A stretch of DNA of 64,000 bases from Clusia tigrina (taxonomy: Eukaryota; Arthropoda; Insecta; Diptera; Clusiidae). The notes beneath the pieces were generated by a model that ran no database searches, was not told the origin of the DNA, and saw only the letters and a list, made by a program, of their open reading frames with translations. How positions within the stretch are numbered: position 1 is the first letter of the stretch; each line of letters opens with the position of its first letter. This document shows positions 32,486 to 44,909 of this stretch, piece by piece. A program made the position numbers and the translations under genes. The stretch lies in NCBI GenBank assembly GCA_920105625.2, contig OV050030.1:78767400-78831399 (forward strand). The letters run 5' to 3'.

Positions 32486-34905
32486 CGCTGCCGACGCCGA
32501 CTTGGGCGAACGACGCCGGCCGACCACCAACCGAAAAACGCCTACACGTAATGGATCGAACGACATCCACTCGCTTTCTCGTGGACTCGGGTTCAGTGGT
32601 ATCCTTACTGCCGAGGGGAACGGTCGCCCGCAAACTACAGCGAAACAGCCTCACGCTGTACGCCGCCAACTCGTCGCCGATAGCCACATACGGGCAGCTC
32701 ACGCTGAAGCTGAACCTCGCCCTGCGTCGGGATTTTACTTGGGCGTTCACTGCGGCCGACTTCCTGGCATACTATGGGCTCCTGGTAGACTTGAGGGGAC
32801 GACGCATCGTAGACCCCCTTACCAATATCGCGGCAACGGGCCGCATGGACCCGGCTCGAATCTACGGCATCTCCACAGTGGCTCGCATTGATGCACCTGT
32901 GGGACCACACGGCGACCGGTATAGAGAGCTCGTCCAGCGCTTCCTGCAACTCGCTTCACCAGCAGGGGTCATGGCCAGTGTACCAGACTTGCCGGTACAA
33001 GAGTTCATCGTCACGGGGGGCCCTCCCGTTTTCGAGCGCCCCCGTAGACTCGTCGGTGAACTACTCGCTGCTGCCAAAGAAGAGTTCGCCGAACTCCTCG
33101 ACAAGGGGGTGCTACGCCCATCATCGAGCCCATGGGCCAGTCCGCTACACATGGTACCAAAGCCGAATGGAAGCTGGCGAGCCACTGGCGACTAACGCCG
33201 CCTCAACGCGTGTACCTTGCCAGACCGATATCTTCTACCGATCATCGAGGACCTGATCCAGGAGAGCCGGGGAAAAGTATTCTCTGTAATCGATCTGCAG
33301 AAAGCCTTCTACCAAATCCCGGTTGCCAAAGCTGACATCCCGAAAACGGCAGTTACAACACCTTTCGGCCTCTTCGAGTTCGTGGGTATGCCATTAGGCC
33401 TGCGTAACTCCGCGCAAACGCTTCAGCGGGTAATTAATCACCTACTGAGGAAACTCCCCTTCGTGAAGGGCTACGTAGACGACCTGCTCATCGCATCCAA
33501 GACGCATGACGAGCACCTGCATCATTTGAGCTAATTGTTGGAGACGCTGAGAGCGGCGAACCTACGCATCAACTTGGACAAATGCCAACTCGGTTCCCAG
33601 GAAGTTACATTCGCTGGGTAGCGAGTCTCGAAAGAGGGGTTCAGGCCCCCGCGCCCAAAGATCGTGGCGATCGACGCCTTTCCAAGCCCGACAGACTCTA
33701 CCCAGCTGAGACGTTTCCTGGGTATGGTTAATTACTACCGCAGGTGTATACCGCACGCCGCGGAACTACAGGCCCCGCTCAACGAGCTTCTGAGAAACCT
33801 AACGAAGAAGAAGGCGGCGATTAGCTGGACGACGCAAACGGAGCAGGCATTCCAGCAGTGCAAGGCGAGTATCGCAGCAGCTGCAGATTCAGCCTTCCTC
33901 TCGCCTACCGCGCCAATCGCTCTCTACACCGACGCATCGAGCACCGCCATCGGAGCGGCACTCAACCAAGAGCAACCCGATGGGACCTGGAAGCCTCTGG
34001 GGTTCTTCTCTAGGAAGCTCTGTCCCCCAGAAACTCGCTACAGCGCCTACGACAGGGAGTTGCTCGCGGTGTATGCCGCAGTCAGGCACTTCAGGAGGAT
34101 CCGGGAGGCACACGCCTTCACAATCCACACGGACCACAAGCCGCTCGCCTACGCCGCACAACAACGCTCGGACAAGGCAACGCCGAGGCAGAGCCCACAC
34201 CTGGACTACATCCTCCAGTTCAACACACGATTTGTGTACGTTCCCGGGGGAGAAAACGTTGTGGCAGACGCACTTTCGCGAACCTGTACTGTCTCGATGC
34301 CTTCCATCCTCGACGAAGCCACTATCAGCCTGGTGCAAGCCTCTGACGTAGAGCTGCCTCACCTGCTGGAGAATCCGCGTATCCAACTGGATCGTCTCGC
34401 TTTCAACAACAGCGAGATCTACTGTCTGGTTACCGATGGGGCGACACGGCCCTATTTGCCATCCAACCTGCGTCGAACGGCGTTTGGCATCGTACACGGA
34501 TCATCCCACCCGAGTGGTCGAGCAACGGTGAAACATCTGGTGGCCAAATACTTCTGGCCAAGCATGCGCAAGGACGCGCTCCGCTGGGCCCGTGAATGCC
34601 AACCATGCCAACGCGCGAAGGTCCATCGCTACAACCGCGCCGAGTTGCAAAGCTTCGGGGAGACAGATGACAGGTTCTGCCACGTTCATGTTGACCTGAT
34701 CAAGCTACCGCTGGTGAGAGGACTGCCGGTGGCTGTCCCACTCCCGGACATTCGAGCTGTGACCGTCGCAAGAGCGTTCTTCCACAGTTGGGTCTGCACT
34801 TTCGGCACACCACTCACCATCACTTCCGACCAGGGGGGTCAATTCGAGGGGGAGCTATTCACGGCTCTCGCGAAAATGACGGGTGCTAACCATGTTCATA
34901 CAACG
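32383..34905 (+). pseudogene. Pol (protease, RT, RNase H, integrase N-part) with in-frame stops
   Basis: One frame carries most of pol: protease RFLVDSGSVVSLLPR at about 32575, RT with SSPWASPLHMVPKPNG, VFSVIDLQKAFYQIPV, GLRNSAQTLQRV and YVDDLLIASK (33473), RNase H with IALYTDASSTAIGAAL (33925), YDRELLAVYAAV and FTIHTDHKPLAY, and integrase zinc motif H...H...CQPCQRAK (34600). Stops in the same frame occur at 33193 (TAA), 33532 (TAA) and 33619 (TAG). In the integrase core, HVDLIKLPLVRGL is followed directly by AVPLPDIRAVTVARAF, so about 15-20 residues usually between them are missing; ITSDQGGQFEG follows. The frame is lost at about 34900. Confidence 0.82.
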
Positions 34906-35497
34906 CCCACAACCGAACGGCATGGTGGAGAGACTACACCGCACACTAAAAGCGGCCTTGATGTGCAGCCCAGACACACCATGGCCAGACGCCTTGCCAA
35001 CAGGGCTATTGGGGATGCGGACGGCGTACAAAGAGGACCTCAAAGCAACTCCAGCCGAGATGCTCTTCGGCACCCAACTACGCCTGCCGGGGGAATTCTT
35101 CGGACAACAAAATGACCTTACCACCCAACCGGTTTTCATCGAGGAGTTGCGCAAGCTGGTAAAAGCGATCAAGCCAGTACCAGCGTCCAACCACTCGAGA
35201 CAGAAGCCGTTCGTCTTCAAAGAATTGCGCACCTGCACGCACGTATTCTGCAAGCTGGACAAAATCCGGAGGCCACTCGAGCCGCCATATACGGGCCCCC
35301 ACAAGGTAATTCGCCGGGTCAACGACAAGAGCTTCATCATCGACTTGAACGGCGTCGAGAAATCCATCTCTACGGACTGCTTGAAGCCGGCCCACCTCGA
35401 AATGAGTGACTCAACATCGTCGCCATCGCTGCAGGCATCCCGATCATCATCGCCATCCCGATCACCATCGCCAACCCGATCGCCATCGCCGCAATAG
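34883..35497 (+). pseudogene. Pol: integrase end and low-complexity tail
   Basis: In the next frame: RPQPNGMVERLHRTLKAAL (third catalytic acid, Glu), ATPAEMLFGTQLRLPGEFF, VFCKLDKIRRPLEPPYTGPHKVI (GPY/F-type module), then FIIDLNG and a SPSPTRSPSP-type tail ending at TAG 35495. In the copy at 12305-12710 the tail runs on into the LTR. Confidence 0.78.
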
Positions 35498-35654
35498 TCG
35501 TCTTCGTCAGCGACAAATGACCCGCTTGCGATCCATCCAAGGAGTCATCTGAGGAGTCAACCACCGCCCCGCTCAGGGGACCAACCTTCACCACAGCCGG
35601 GGAGTCGACCGACGAAACGCGTATCGTTCTCCGCGCCTCCTGCGCCGATCACTG

Positions 35655-35667
35655 GGGGAGGAATACC
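35655..35667 (+). promoter_or_regulatory. Polypurine tract
   Basis: GGGGGAGGAATACC directly precedes the 3' LTR; expected start of plus-strand DNA synthesis. Confidence 0.6.
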
Positions 35668-35844
35668 TGTGGCGACACCACTACCCCCACCTAGTTGTCG
35701 GGTACGCCGACGCAAGCAGGCGTTAGTTCCGCGCGCCATCTATTAACACGCTGTCGCTGTCGCACAGCGTGTTTATGGGTAAACCGGAACTAGCCTGTGT
35801 TGGCTGCTGAGCAACACACTTCGTGTTTCCGGCCTTTTAATCAA
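35668..35844 (+). repeat. 3' LTR of the CsRn1-like element, truncated
   Basis: Matches 31031-31206 and ends after TTTTAATCAA, where the 5' LTR continues; about half the LTR is missing. Confidence 0.82.
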
Positions 35845-36600
35845 ATAATTTAAACAGAAGATATACAAATTATTTTAACAGCAATAGGTAGTTAAACCCA
35901 TAAAAAATGTTTATTACTTTTTTGTAACGCGTTCTTTCTTAAAATCATAAACTGATTTTTATGCTTCAAGTCGGTTCACACATGTCAGGCCGCCCTTCTT
36001 TTGGAAGCGTTTTCATACGAATTTTCTTCATCCGAATGATCCCATTGCATTGAAACGAAATGCAATAATTCTTGCGTATACAGACGAGAACGTTCGTCTG
36101 CGAAATATAGGAATTGAATGGGATTTGTTTTATTATTTTTCAACCGATTTGATCAAATGTGGTATCAATTCATTCTGTAAACTGTGAGGAAGGCAACTGT
36201 TAAAAAACAATTGAGAAAAATTCGATATTTTAGCAATAATTAAGAAACAAAAATTATTAGATTTTTATTTTACACTTGAAATTTTCGACCAGAGAGGAAA
36301 ATTTGTATTTCAAAAACTATCTTAGTGGTGTATCGCCATCATAGGAGAAAACTTCAAATTTTGTTATGGTGTAATCAGAAATGTTGTAGCTTGTTTGGTT
36401 ATCTGATAATATTGCATATGTATTATTACTGTGCAAGATCGTGTTTGGTGGAAGATATTACTTATGAGAATTCTAAGGAAAGATTTCGTTCGTTTTCTGC
36501 CGAAATGTATTCGGATGAAAACCCATCCAAGAGACAGCTAGCTGCACTAGTACGTACAAAAAGATGTTAATTTAATGACAGTGGGGATTCACAACATGTT
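35845..36600. other. Unassigned AT-rich DNA
   Basis: No supported gene; an 81-codon frame at 36325-36570 has no recognisable motif. Confidence 0.45.
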
Positions 36601-36608
36601 GTGTAGTA

Positions 36609-36937
36609 CAGTGCTCGTCAAAGTGGTGGTCCGCGGACCGGTGCCGGTCCGTAAGCCATAACTCGCCGGTCCGCAAAGGGCTCGCGAAATGGACTTGTAT
36701 AATAAAAACAACTTAAATTTGTTAAACATTCATAAAAAATCGCTAATATCTGCTATTATTAAATGGTAATAGGTCATATATAGACACCCGGCTAATAAAG
36801 AAATGCATTTAAACAAATTTTAATACATATATGAGATGATCGTAAACGAAAAATAATCAATAAAAAAAGGTACCGGTCCCCGACGTAATAGAAAAACTGC
36901 AGCCGGTCCGTCACACTCAAAAGTTTGACGAGCACTG
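36609..36937. mobile_element. hAT-type non-autonomous element, 329 bp
   Basis: The ends are CAGTGCTCGTCAAA and its inverse TTTGACGAGCACTG. The flanks are GTGTAGTA on both sides (36601-36608 and 36938-36945), a perfect 8-bp target duplication with T at position 2 and A at position 8, as is common for hAT elements. The interior has GGTCCGCGG/ACCGGTCC-rich inverted segments and no coding region, so it depends on a transposase elsewhere. Confidence 0.88.
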
Positions 36938-37101
36938 GTGTAGTAGGTTCTGTTGCGCATTTTCCCTCATTCAAATCGGCATATGTGGTTCAGTTTACTA
37001 TTTATTTGCTTGCTGTGTTGTTCAATTTATACAATTAATTTGCTTTGCAGTATTGTGTTCCCAAACTTGAATAAAACGTATTCAAAGTTAACATTTCATT
37101 C

Positions 37102-38803
37102 GACTTTTTATAACTTTAAAAAAGGGTATACTAATTTTGTGCTTTTGAGAGGAGTTGCAATTTCAAGAAGGAGGCGTGGTAGGTATGGACAGATATATAC
37201 AGATATGATTAGAATCACTTTCTAAGCAATTTTTACTTTGTCCATCCGTCTGTCCGTTTGTGGCCACTTTTTTTCTACACCGTTAGAGCTATCTTAATGA
37301 AACTTTGCAAAAGTTTAGTATGGAAGATACAGAACCAGATTGCTATATGGGCCGATTAGGACAAAGACCACGTCTACCTCCCATATAAGGAACTTTTTTC
37401 ACCTTTTTTAAAATGACTATAACTTCGGTCCAATTGACGGAATCGTGACATTATTTGGCAGTTATGGAGATGTGGGTCCTACTAAACACTGTGCAAAAAG
37501 TGGGCGGTATATATATCTGCGACGCTCAGTATTAACAAATATTAATAACTTAAGATCTGGTAGAGATTTACGGACGAAACTTTACGGGAAGGAACATGTG
37601 GACATTATAAAGCTATCTGCAACAATTGGCGCTGATCAGAGAAAAGACACGCCCAGTTTTGATATAAGGAACTTTCGGGTATAAAATTAAAATTAGCCTA
37701 CCTGCTTGATGCCAGCGGAATAAAAATTTGCAAAAATTTACATGGGGTCCATAATAGTGTGTGTGCAGAATATGGAGATCATAATACAACTGCCACGCTC
37801 ACAATTAGCTAAAAATTATTACTGTGTTCCTATTAAAGATTGATCAACGATATTTGACAGGAAGGTTGCGGGTACTAACATTAAACACCACACAAAAATG
37901 GGCGTGTTATTACTACAGCTACGCCCACTATTCACATATTATTAGCTGTATTCCAGTGGCACTGGATAGGATCCAATTTAAAGCAAAGCAACAACAAAAT
38001 TTGGATAAAGCTTCATTTTCAGATCCAATTATTGGATCCGGAAGTGTTCGGAAAGCAACTGTACGAAAAGTAGTGCCTGTATTTGGCACTATTGGCAAAA
38101 GTTTTCACTCAATCAGCTGAGGCCGATTATTGTTGTTTTTTGTTGTTTTCAATTTTTATTTTAATATATTGTTTTTAATTTCATTAATTCAACAATGTCT
38201 TAAAATCCTAAACACAGATATTTTAATATTTTTCATCTGTTTTTCTTGACAACTAAACAAAAGTGCAGCCAAGTTTAACGAGGAACTATATTTTGGAACG
38301 AAACCATTCCAATGAGATTGGATCCGGTCCAGTACCATTGGAATACGAAGATTATAGCTTACGACCTATACAATATTTTTGGACGAAATTTTACATTTGG
38401 ACCCTACAAAGTCATATACAAGATTCGGGGTCGATCAGAGGAAGGATACGCCTCCCTCCCATATTATGAACTTTGGGGACCCCACCTAAAGATAGTTTCC
38501 CTATCTATGCTTCTAGTGATGATATATTAAAACAAATTGGGTCTGTACTAGCATGCATTCCAAATATGGGCAGATTATTACTACTGCCACGGCCACAATT
38601 AATCAAAAATCATTACTAGTTTCCTATTAAAGATTTATCAACGAAGTTTCACAGGAATGTTGCGGGTACTAACATTAAACACCACACAAAAAATGGGAGT
38701 GTTATTTCTACAGCCACACCTACTATTGGCATATTATTATAACTTTCGACCTATACAATATTTTTGGACGAAATTTTATATTAGTGGTATATATATATAT
38801 ATA
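37102..38803 (+). repeat. Unclassified dispersed repeat, family X, copy A
   Basis: About 1.3 kb of sequence shared, inverted, with 41309-43372. Landmarks are GGGTATACTAATTTTGT, GGAGGCGTGGTAGGTA, TCCGTCTGTCCGT, CTATATGGGCCGATT, and AACATTAAACACCACACAAAAA. The part with TTAAACACCACAC and CGACCTATACAATATTTTTGGAC occurs twice (about 37816-38390 and 38620-38790). No ORF and no clear ends; it is interrupted by the 399-bp element below. Confidence 0.7.
37948..38346. mobile_element. Short inverted-repeat element (399 bp) inside family X
   Basis: Left end GTATTCCAGTGGCACTGGAT then AGGATCCAATT; the right end is its inverse with a few mismatches (GGATCCGGTCCAGTACCATT then GGAATAC). The corresponding uninterrupted stretch in the inverted X copy (41540-41575) reads straight from TATTATTATAACTT to CGACC, confirming an insertion. 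The flanks TATTAGCT and TTATAGCT suggest an 8-bp duplication with changes. Confidence 0.65.
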
Positions 38804-38845
38804 CAGGGCGCTCGGGAATACGTCAACTAATTAAAACCGCGAGTG

Positions 38846-38872
38846 TTGACGTTTAACAAATTGTTGACGTTT
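38846..38872 (+). promoter_or_regulatory. Subterminal TTGACGTTT repeats, left
   Basis: Two copies of TTGACGTTT, about 18 bp apart, just inside the left end; probable transposase-binding sites (inferred). Confidence 0.45.
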
Positions 38873-39017
38873 ATGAATGTAGAAACTTTTAATAAAAAAC
38901 ATATTGATAGTGTGCTTTAAAAGGTTTTTATTGACTATCAACTAAAACGAAACATAAACCAATACAAAAAAAGAACAAAAAAGGCTTTCAGCCTAACTAA
39001 AACTAAAGGAACACATT

Positions 39018-40792
39018 TTAAAAGAGATCACATTTCACATACATACTTATGCATCTAAAAAAATCTGTTATTTTTTTCTGTTGTTTTTTCCTTTCCAATA
39101 CTTGGACGAAAGCTTTCTCTCGTAAACGTCTTAATACATTTAGGTCATTTTGCTCAACATTCTCGCATTGAGCCCAATCCAAAGCCCTGTTAAATATTTC
39201 GACAGCTTCGTTTGGTTTTATTGTCTGTACATTTGTACTCGTATCTAAATCGTTGTCATCATCATCGGTCACTTCTAACTCCTCAATTTCACACGAATTA
39301 GAAACATTACCCAGTAGAACATCTTCATTCCACTTCTGAATGGATGGTACTGTATAGCCAACCTTAAAAAAATGTATAAAGTTACTGGTCGTATCGTTAA
39401 AATAATTTTAAAAAGCGTAATAATTTGAGGGTATATTTCATAAAGCAGATCAACTGCGAGCTCCATTTGTTGTTGCAGTTCCGAGTTTATTTTTTCTTTC
39501 AATATGCTTAACGGAATATCTTCTTCCAGATCTGTCTCAGTTTCCGTGAAACGCAAAACAGTTTGCCAGCATTTTGCCATTGTATGTTTGCTAACTTTAT
39601 TCCATGCGGCTTCTAAAAGCATAACACAATCCCTTAATGTAACAGCTTTCATCGAATCTACTAGATCTGATTTTTTTGCTGCTACCATGGCTAGAATACT
39701 GTTTCTATAATACAGCTTCGTTATTTTAATTGCGTTTTGATCCATTGGTTGGATAAGTGGGGTTACATTCGGAGGAAAAAACAGTGCAATTATGTTTCAA
39801 TCTTCTGTTTTAAGCTCTAATTCACTTGGATGAGACGGAGCATTGTCTATCAGAAGGAGCGCTTTAACTGGCAAGTTCTTTTTTAAAAGAAAATCTGTTA
39901 CCTAAAATTAGAAAATCTTAGCTATTAAAGGCGATATTTACAGACAACAACAGACAAGATTACAACAGATATTAACATGTGGCACAAAGGATTTGTGAAA
40001 CCAATCGTAGAAAATAGCTGATGTCATCCATGAGGACTTGGAACTCTTGTACTCAGTTGGGCAGTTAAATTTTTTGAAAATGCGTGGATTTTTTGATTTC
40101 CCAATCAGCAACAATTTAAGCTTATGATTTCCGGAAGCATTAGCACAGCATAAAAAAGTAACGCGCTGTTTTTCTGTCTTTACGCCCGGAGCAGTCCTTT
40201 CGGCACTTGATACGTAAGACTTTTCTGGCAAAATTTTCCAGAATAAGCCAGATTCATCAGCATTGTACAATTGATCATGGCATAGACCCATTTCTTCAAT
40301 TTTTTGTTTTAGTCTGATTTTAAATGGTTCGACAAGCAAAGCCTGCGAAGATAGCTTTTCTCCAGTTATTTTAAGCAGGCGAACTCCAAATCTTTTTTTA
40401 AAACCTTGCAACCATCCATCACTTGCGTTAAAAGAACATTCCTTTTGTTTTAATTTTAGATGAATCTCTTTAGCCTTTTGTTTGAGCGCTAATGCATTAA
40501 CCGGATAATGCCTTTCTCTCTGCTTAACAAACCATTGATAAAGGCGCTTTTCCATTTTCGGCAAGTCTGATGCTCTTAATGTCTTTCTTTTTCCCGGACC
40601 GGAAAGTGTGTTATTAACACAGTCCAGAATTTTATTTTTTTTTCAATTTTATCTTGCTAATTGTTGATTTTGAGATACCATATTGCTTTGCTAAAGCTAC
40701 CGCACTTGCACCCTTTTCTAATATATCCAAAATATTTGCCTTTTCTTGTAATTTAAGCACTTTCGGTTGTTTTGAGCACATTTTGGTAATGT
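39018..40792 (-). CDS. pogo/Tigger transposase, probably spliced; one or two frame problems
   Basis: Minus strand. The N-terminal part (ATG at about 40780) reads a CENP-B/Psq-type HTH (KANILDILEKGASAVALAKQ, SKSTISKI). A shift in an A-run near 40635 leads to RKTLRASDLPKMEKRLYQWF (second HTH) and the DDE core: YNADESGLFWK (Asp 1, about 40260), then a canonical-length intron (39902-39976, 75 bp, GTTAAT...TTTTAG), LLIDNAPSHP (Asp 2, about 39855) and NVTPLIQPMDQNAI (Asp 3, about 39740). Downstream, MKAVTLRDC and ETDLEEDIPL continue to near 39430, where another intron or shift joins a C-terminal frame (VPSIQKWNEDVLLG to a stop at 39018). All three acidic residues are intact. Such proteins cut and insert at TA. 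Confidence 0.82.
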
Positions 40793-40971
40793 GATACTTA
40801 CGAGAACAAAAAAGCAACTGAACATAAAAACGACAACACATAGAGATTGAATTTCTTTTCTCTTCTACGTACTTATAAGGGGAATACCCAAATTCTGAAC
40901 TAATTTCATAAAATAAATGTGTGTGTGTGATTTTAACTGTTGCTAAATTCAAAATTTTGATTTATTTAAAG

Positions 40972-41076
40972 TTGACGTTTTAGAGATTTGTGGGTTGGTT
41001 GACGTTTTAGAGTAGACAATGTAAAAAATTAAGGGTTGACGTTTTGGGATGTTGACGTAGACTAGTGTTGACGTTT
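40972..41076 (+). promoter_or_regulatory. Subterminal TTGACGTTT repeats, right
   Basis: Copies at 40972, 40999, 41036, 41052 (TTGACGTAG) and 41068, in direct orientation; probable transposase-binding sites (inferred). Confidence 0.45.
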
Positions 41077-41087
41077 TCCCGAGTGCG

Positions 41088-41242
<155 letters not shown>

Positions 41243-41308
41243 GTTTGTGAAGTAATTGTTTGCAAAACAAAAAATTTATCATGACTAATAAACATTCTTC
41301 TAAACGAA

Positions 41309-43372
41309 TTGAAACGAGTACAGAAGTCTGAAGTCGGGTTAGACCGATTTCGAAATACCCTTTACCTTTTCTTGTGCGTGCGAGTTCAACAATGAGGATG
41401 TTTTCTTCATAAATCATCATTAGGAACATATTCACGGTAATTTTTTGTAGGGTACCTTGAAATGATTATATCGACCGCATTTCTTGTGTATGGCTTTCTA
41501 GTGTCAATATAACCACTAATATATAATTTCGTCCAAAAATATTGTATAGGTCGAAAGTTATAATAATATGCCAATAGTAGGCGTGGCTGTAAAAATAACA
41601 CACCCATTTTTTGTGTGGTGTTTAATGTTAGTACCCGCAACATTCCTGTGAATTGATAAATCTTTAATAGGAACACAGTAATGAGTGGGCGTGGCAGTTG
41701 TATTATGATCTCCATATTCTGCACACACATTATTATGGACCCCATGTATATTTCAGCAAATTTTTATTCCGCTGGCGTCAATACGAGCATTGGTAGGCTA
41801 ATTTTATTTTTAGACCCGAAAGTTCCGTACATCAAAAGTGGGCGTGTCTTTTGTCTGATCATCCCTATTTGCTGCAGATAGCTGCTGGTATAGCATATCA
41901 TTACAGCAAATAAATTTATATCTTCTAAAAATAGTCGTAACGGTGTTTCTTAACTCGTATACATAAATTCATGTGTGACATTTTGTTAGTATTTGTACGA
42001 TTTCAAAACCTTTGTTTATGTTGGTTTTTTTATGCTTTTGCGCAATTCATCTGAAGAAGCTCATAAATTTCACAAAATCTATTCCAATCAAACATTTCGT
42101 TCGTCAATGAATATGTGCAATTTTAGGAAGTTTTTGGTTTTCCATATATGCTATGTTTATTAAATAAATTGTTTGATTGGATTTTATTCTAATGGTAGGA
42201 AACGGAAGAATTTTGCAGATGTATTAAAGTTGTTGATATTTCTTTTATATTAATACATTATTTACAAAATAAAAACGAGTACAGAAGTCTGAAGTCGGGT
42301 TAGACCGACTTTGAAGTACCCTTTAGTTTTTCTTGTGCGTCCCAGTTCAACAATGAGGATATTTTCTTCATAAATCATCATTAGGAGCTTATTCAGGGTA
42401 ATTTTTGGTAGGGTCCCTTGAAATGATTATATCGACCCCATTTCTTGTGTATGTCTTTCTAGTGTCAATATAACCACTAATATTAAAATTTCGCCAAACA
42501 ATATTGTGTAGGTCGAAAGTTATAATAATATGTCAGTGGGCGTGAGAAATAACACGCCCTTTTTTTGTGTTGTTTAATGTTAGTAACCGCAACCTTCCTG
42601 TGAAATTTCATTTATAAATCTTTAACAGGAACACAGTAATGATTTTTAGTTAATTGTGGGCGTGGTAGTATTATTATGATCTCCATATTCTGCACACACA
42701 CTATTATGGACCCATGTATATTTCTGCAAATTTTTATTCCGCTGGCATCAATACAACTATAGGTATGCTAATTTTAATTTTAGACCCGAAAGTTCCTTAT
42801 ATCAAAATGAGCGTGTCTTTTCTCAGATCAGCCCCAATTGTTGCAGATAACTTTATAATGTCCACATGTTCCTTCCCGTAAAATTTCGTCCGTAAATCTC
42901 TACCAGATCTTAAGTTATTAATATTTGTTAATAGTGGGCGTGGCAGTTAATATATACCACCCATTTTTAGCACATTGTTTAGTAGGATCCACATCTCCAT
43001 AACTGCCAAATAATGTCACGATTCCGTCAATTGGACCGAAGTTATAGTCATTTTAAAAAAGGTGAAAAAAGTTCCTTATATGGGAGGTAGGCGTGGTGTT
43101 TGTCCAAATCGGCCCATATAGCAATCGGGTTCTGTATCTTAGTCCAGGCTACATTTTTGAAAAATTTCATTAAGATAGCTCTAACGGTGTTGAAAAAAGT
43201 GGCCACAGACGGACAGACAGACGGACAAAATAAAAATTGCTTAGTAAGTGATTCTGATCATATATGTATATATATGTCCGTACCTACCACGCCTCCTTCT
43301 TGAAATTGCAACCGCTCTCAAAAATACAAAATTAGTATACCCTATTTATCTTTTTTTTAAAGGTAGAGGGTT
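41309..43372 (-). repeat. Family X repeat, inverted copy B, partly duplicated
   Basis: AACGAGTACAGAAGTCTGAA starts two successive, similar stretches (41310 and 42271), each followed by the same landmarks as copy A in inverted order. The second continues to CTACCTTTAAAAAAAAG-like sequence (inverse of 43345-43372). A stretch at 41890-42270 between them is not shared with copy A. Confidence 0.7.
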
Positions 43373-43379
43373 TAAAAAA

Positions 43380-43710
43380 GTGATCAGAATTTCGGCTTCA
43401 ATGGCCCACAAAATTCCGAAAAATTAAAATTCAATGTGTATCAGGACAATTACTCTAAGCACAAATCGTTCTTGTAGTCTTAGACACACCAGGACAAAGC
43501 CCTGATATGAATCCCATCGAGATTGTATGGGCACATCTTAAAAAAAAGGCGCAATATGGGTTCCAACTAATAAAAACGCTTCTAATAAGAGTTATGAGGG
43601 AGGAATGTGAAAAGGTGCCCGAATATCACGATATACAAAAACTAATTGTGTCTATCCCAATAAAGTTGCAAGATGTTATTGATGCTAATAGTAGTCACAG
43701 TAAGTATTAA
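43380..43710 (+). pseudogene. Tc1 transposase, C-terminal part, frameshifted
   Basis: The first part reads YQDNYSKHKS, matching the second catalytic block (Q-D-N-x-x-K-H) of Tc1. After a frame change, SPDMNPIEIVWAHLKKK carries the third block (D/E-N-P-I-E). The frame 43507-43710 ends with QDVIDANSSHSKY, a normal Tc1 C-terminus. The first catalytic Asp and the DNA-binding domain are absent. Confidence 0.8.
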
Positions 43711-43810
43711 AATATTGACTGTTAGTTTATTTGATTATTTTTATGTTCCTTGAATTTTGCAAAGAATTATTTGACACCATGAAATGGCTATTGTTTTTTC
43801 TTTCTATTCT

Positions 43811-44709
43811 AAAGTGTGTTTTTTTTAGAGTGTGGTTTTCAATCTGGAAATACTTTTTTCGGAGTTACTCTTTTTGACAGCTGTCACTTGATTTATGCTC
43901 AGTTTGGTTTGCCATCTAATAAGTTTATGGCCGAACGTCCTTCAAGCGCGTCGCACGTTCGGTGAATGGGCCCAAAACGAGATGGCCACCGATCCTGATT
44001 TTCACAATAAAATTTTGTTCAGCGATGAAGCTCACTTTTGATTGAATGGGTACGTTAATAAGCAAAATTGTCGCATTTGGAGTGACGATAATCCACAAGC
44101 CATTGTTGAGACGCCGTTACATCTTCAAAAAGTCACTGTTTGGTGTTCTCTATGGGCAGAGGGAATCATTGGTCCATATTTCTTCATAAATGAAGCCGTC
44201 CATACTGTTACAGTCAATGGGGAACGCTATAGAGCCATGATTATTGATTTTTTCGTGCCTGAATTGGAGGATGTTGATGTGGACGATCTTTGATTCCAAC
44301 AAGACGGCGCTACATGCCATACAGCCAACAAAACAATCAATTTATTGAAGTAAACTTTTGGTGAGCGTATTATCTCGAGTCGTGGGCCTGTGGCGTGGCC
44401 TCCAAGATCGTGCGATTTTACACCGCTGGACTATATTTTGTGGGGTTATGTGAAGTCGCTTGTCTACGCAGATAAGTCCGAGACGATTGACGCCTTGGAA
44501 GAGAATATTGCTGCAAAAAGTGGTCGAAAATTGGGCCTCTTGGCTGGAACATATTCGAGGCAGCTGCGGCGGCCACTTGCCCGAAATCATTTTTAAAACA
44601 TAATGGCAAACCCTTATCTTTATAATAAAGCTAAATTCTTGGCCATAACATACAATTATATGCATTTTATTTCTGCTAGAAAACCACATGTCTAAAAAAA
44701 ACACCCTTT
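43811..44709 (+). mobile_element. IS630/Tc1/mariner-type element, 0.9 kb, nested in Tc1
   Basis: The ends are inverted: AAAGTGTGTTTTTTTTAGA ... GTGGTTTTC on the left and the inverse GGGTGTTTTTTTTAGA ... GTGGTTTTC on the right, flanked by TA. The interior encodes an IS630-like transposase: FSDEAHF, GYVNKQNCRIW, then FQQDGATCHTA and PPRSCDFTPLDYILWGYVK. It is truncated at the N-terminus. Confidence 0.78.
43950..44600 (+). pseudogene. IS630/mariner-like transposase, core with stops and shifts
   Basis: NKILFSDEAHF (Asp 1, about 44025) is followed by a stop (TGA 44039) before LNGYVNKQNCRIWSDD; the frame runs to 44293 (ELEDVDVDDL, stop). The same frame continues FQQDGATCHTANK (Asp 2), and PPRSCDFTPLDYILWGYV (third acid, Asp) lies after another break. 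The helix-turn-helix region is missing, so no active protein can be made. Confidence 0.75.
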
Positions 44710-44909
44710 TATTATTGAATAATTATTGAATAAATTCTATTTATAATTATTGAATAAATCTTTTGATGTTTCCTATTGAGAAAAATGGGCAAATATAAAA
44801 GTATAATATTTTTTTTATTTAAATATATGCATTTCTTGCTTGAAATCAAGATTAAAGTGAAAATTGCATTACTTTTTTTATTTTGCAAACAATTACTTGA
44901 CAAACTGTA

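Noticed and set aside
33889..34497. 202-codon minus frame opposite the CsRn1 pol
   Set aside because: High-G+C antisense shadow of RNase H and integrase.
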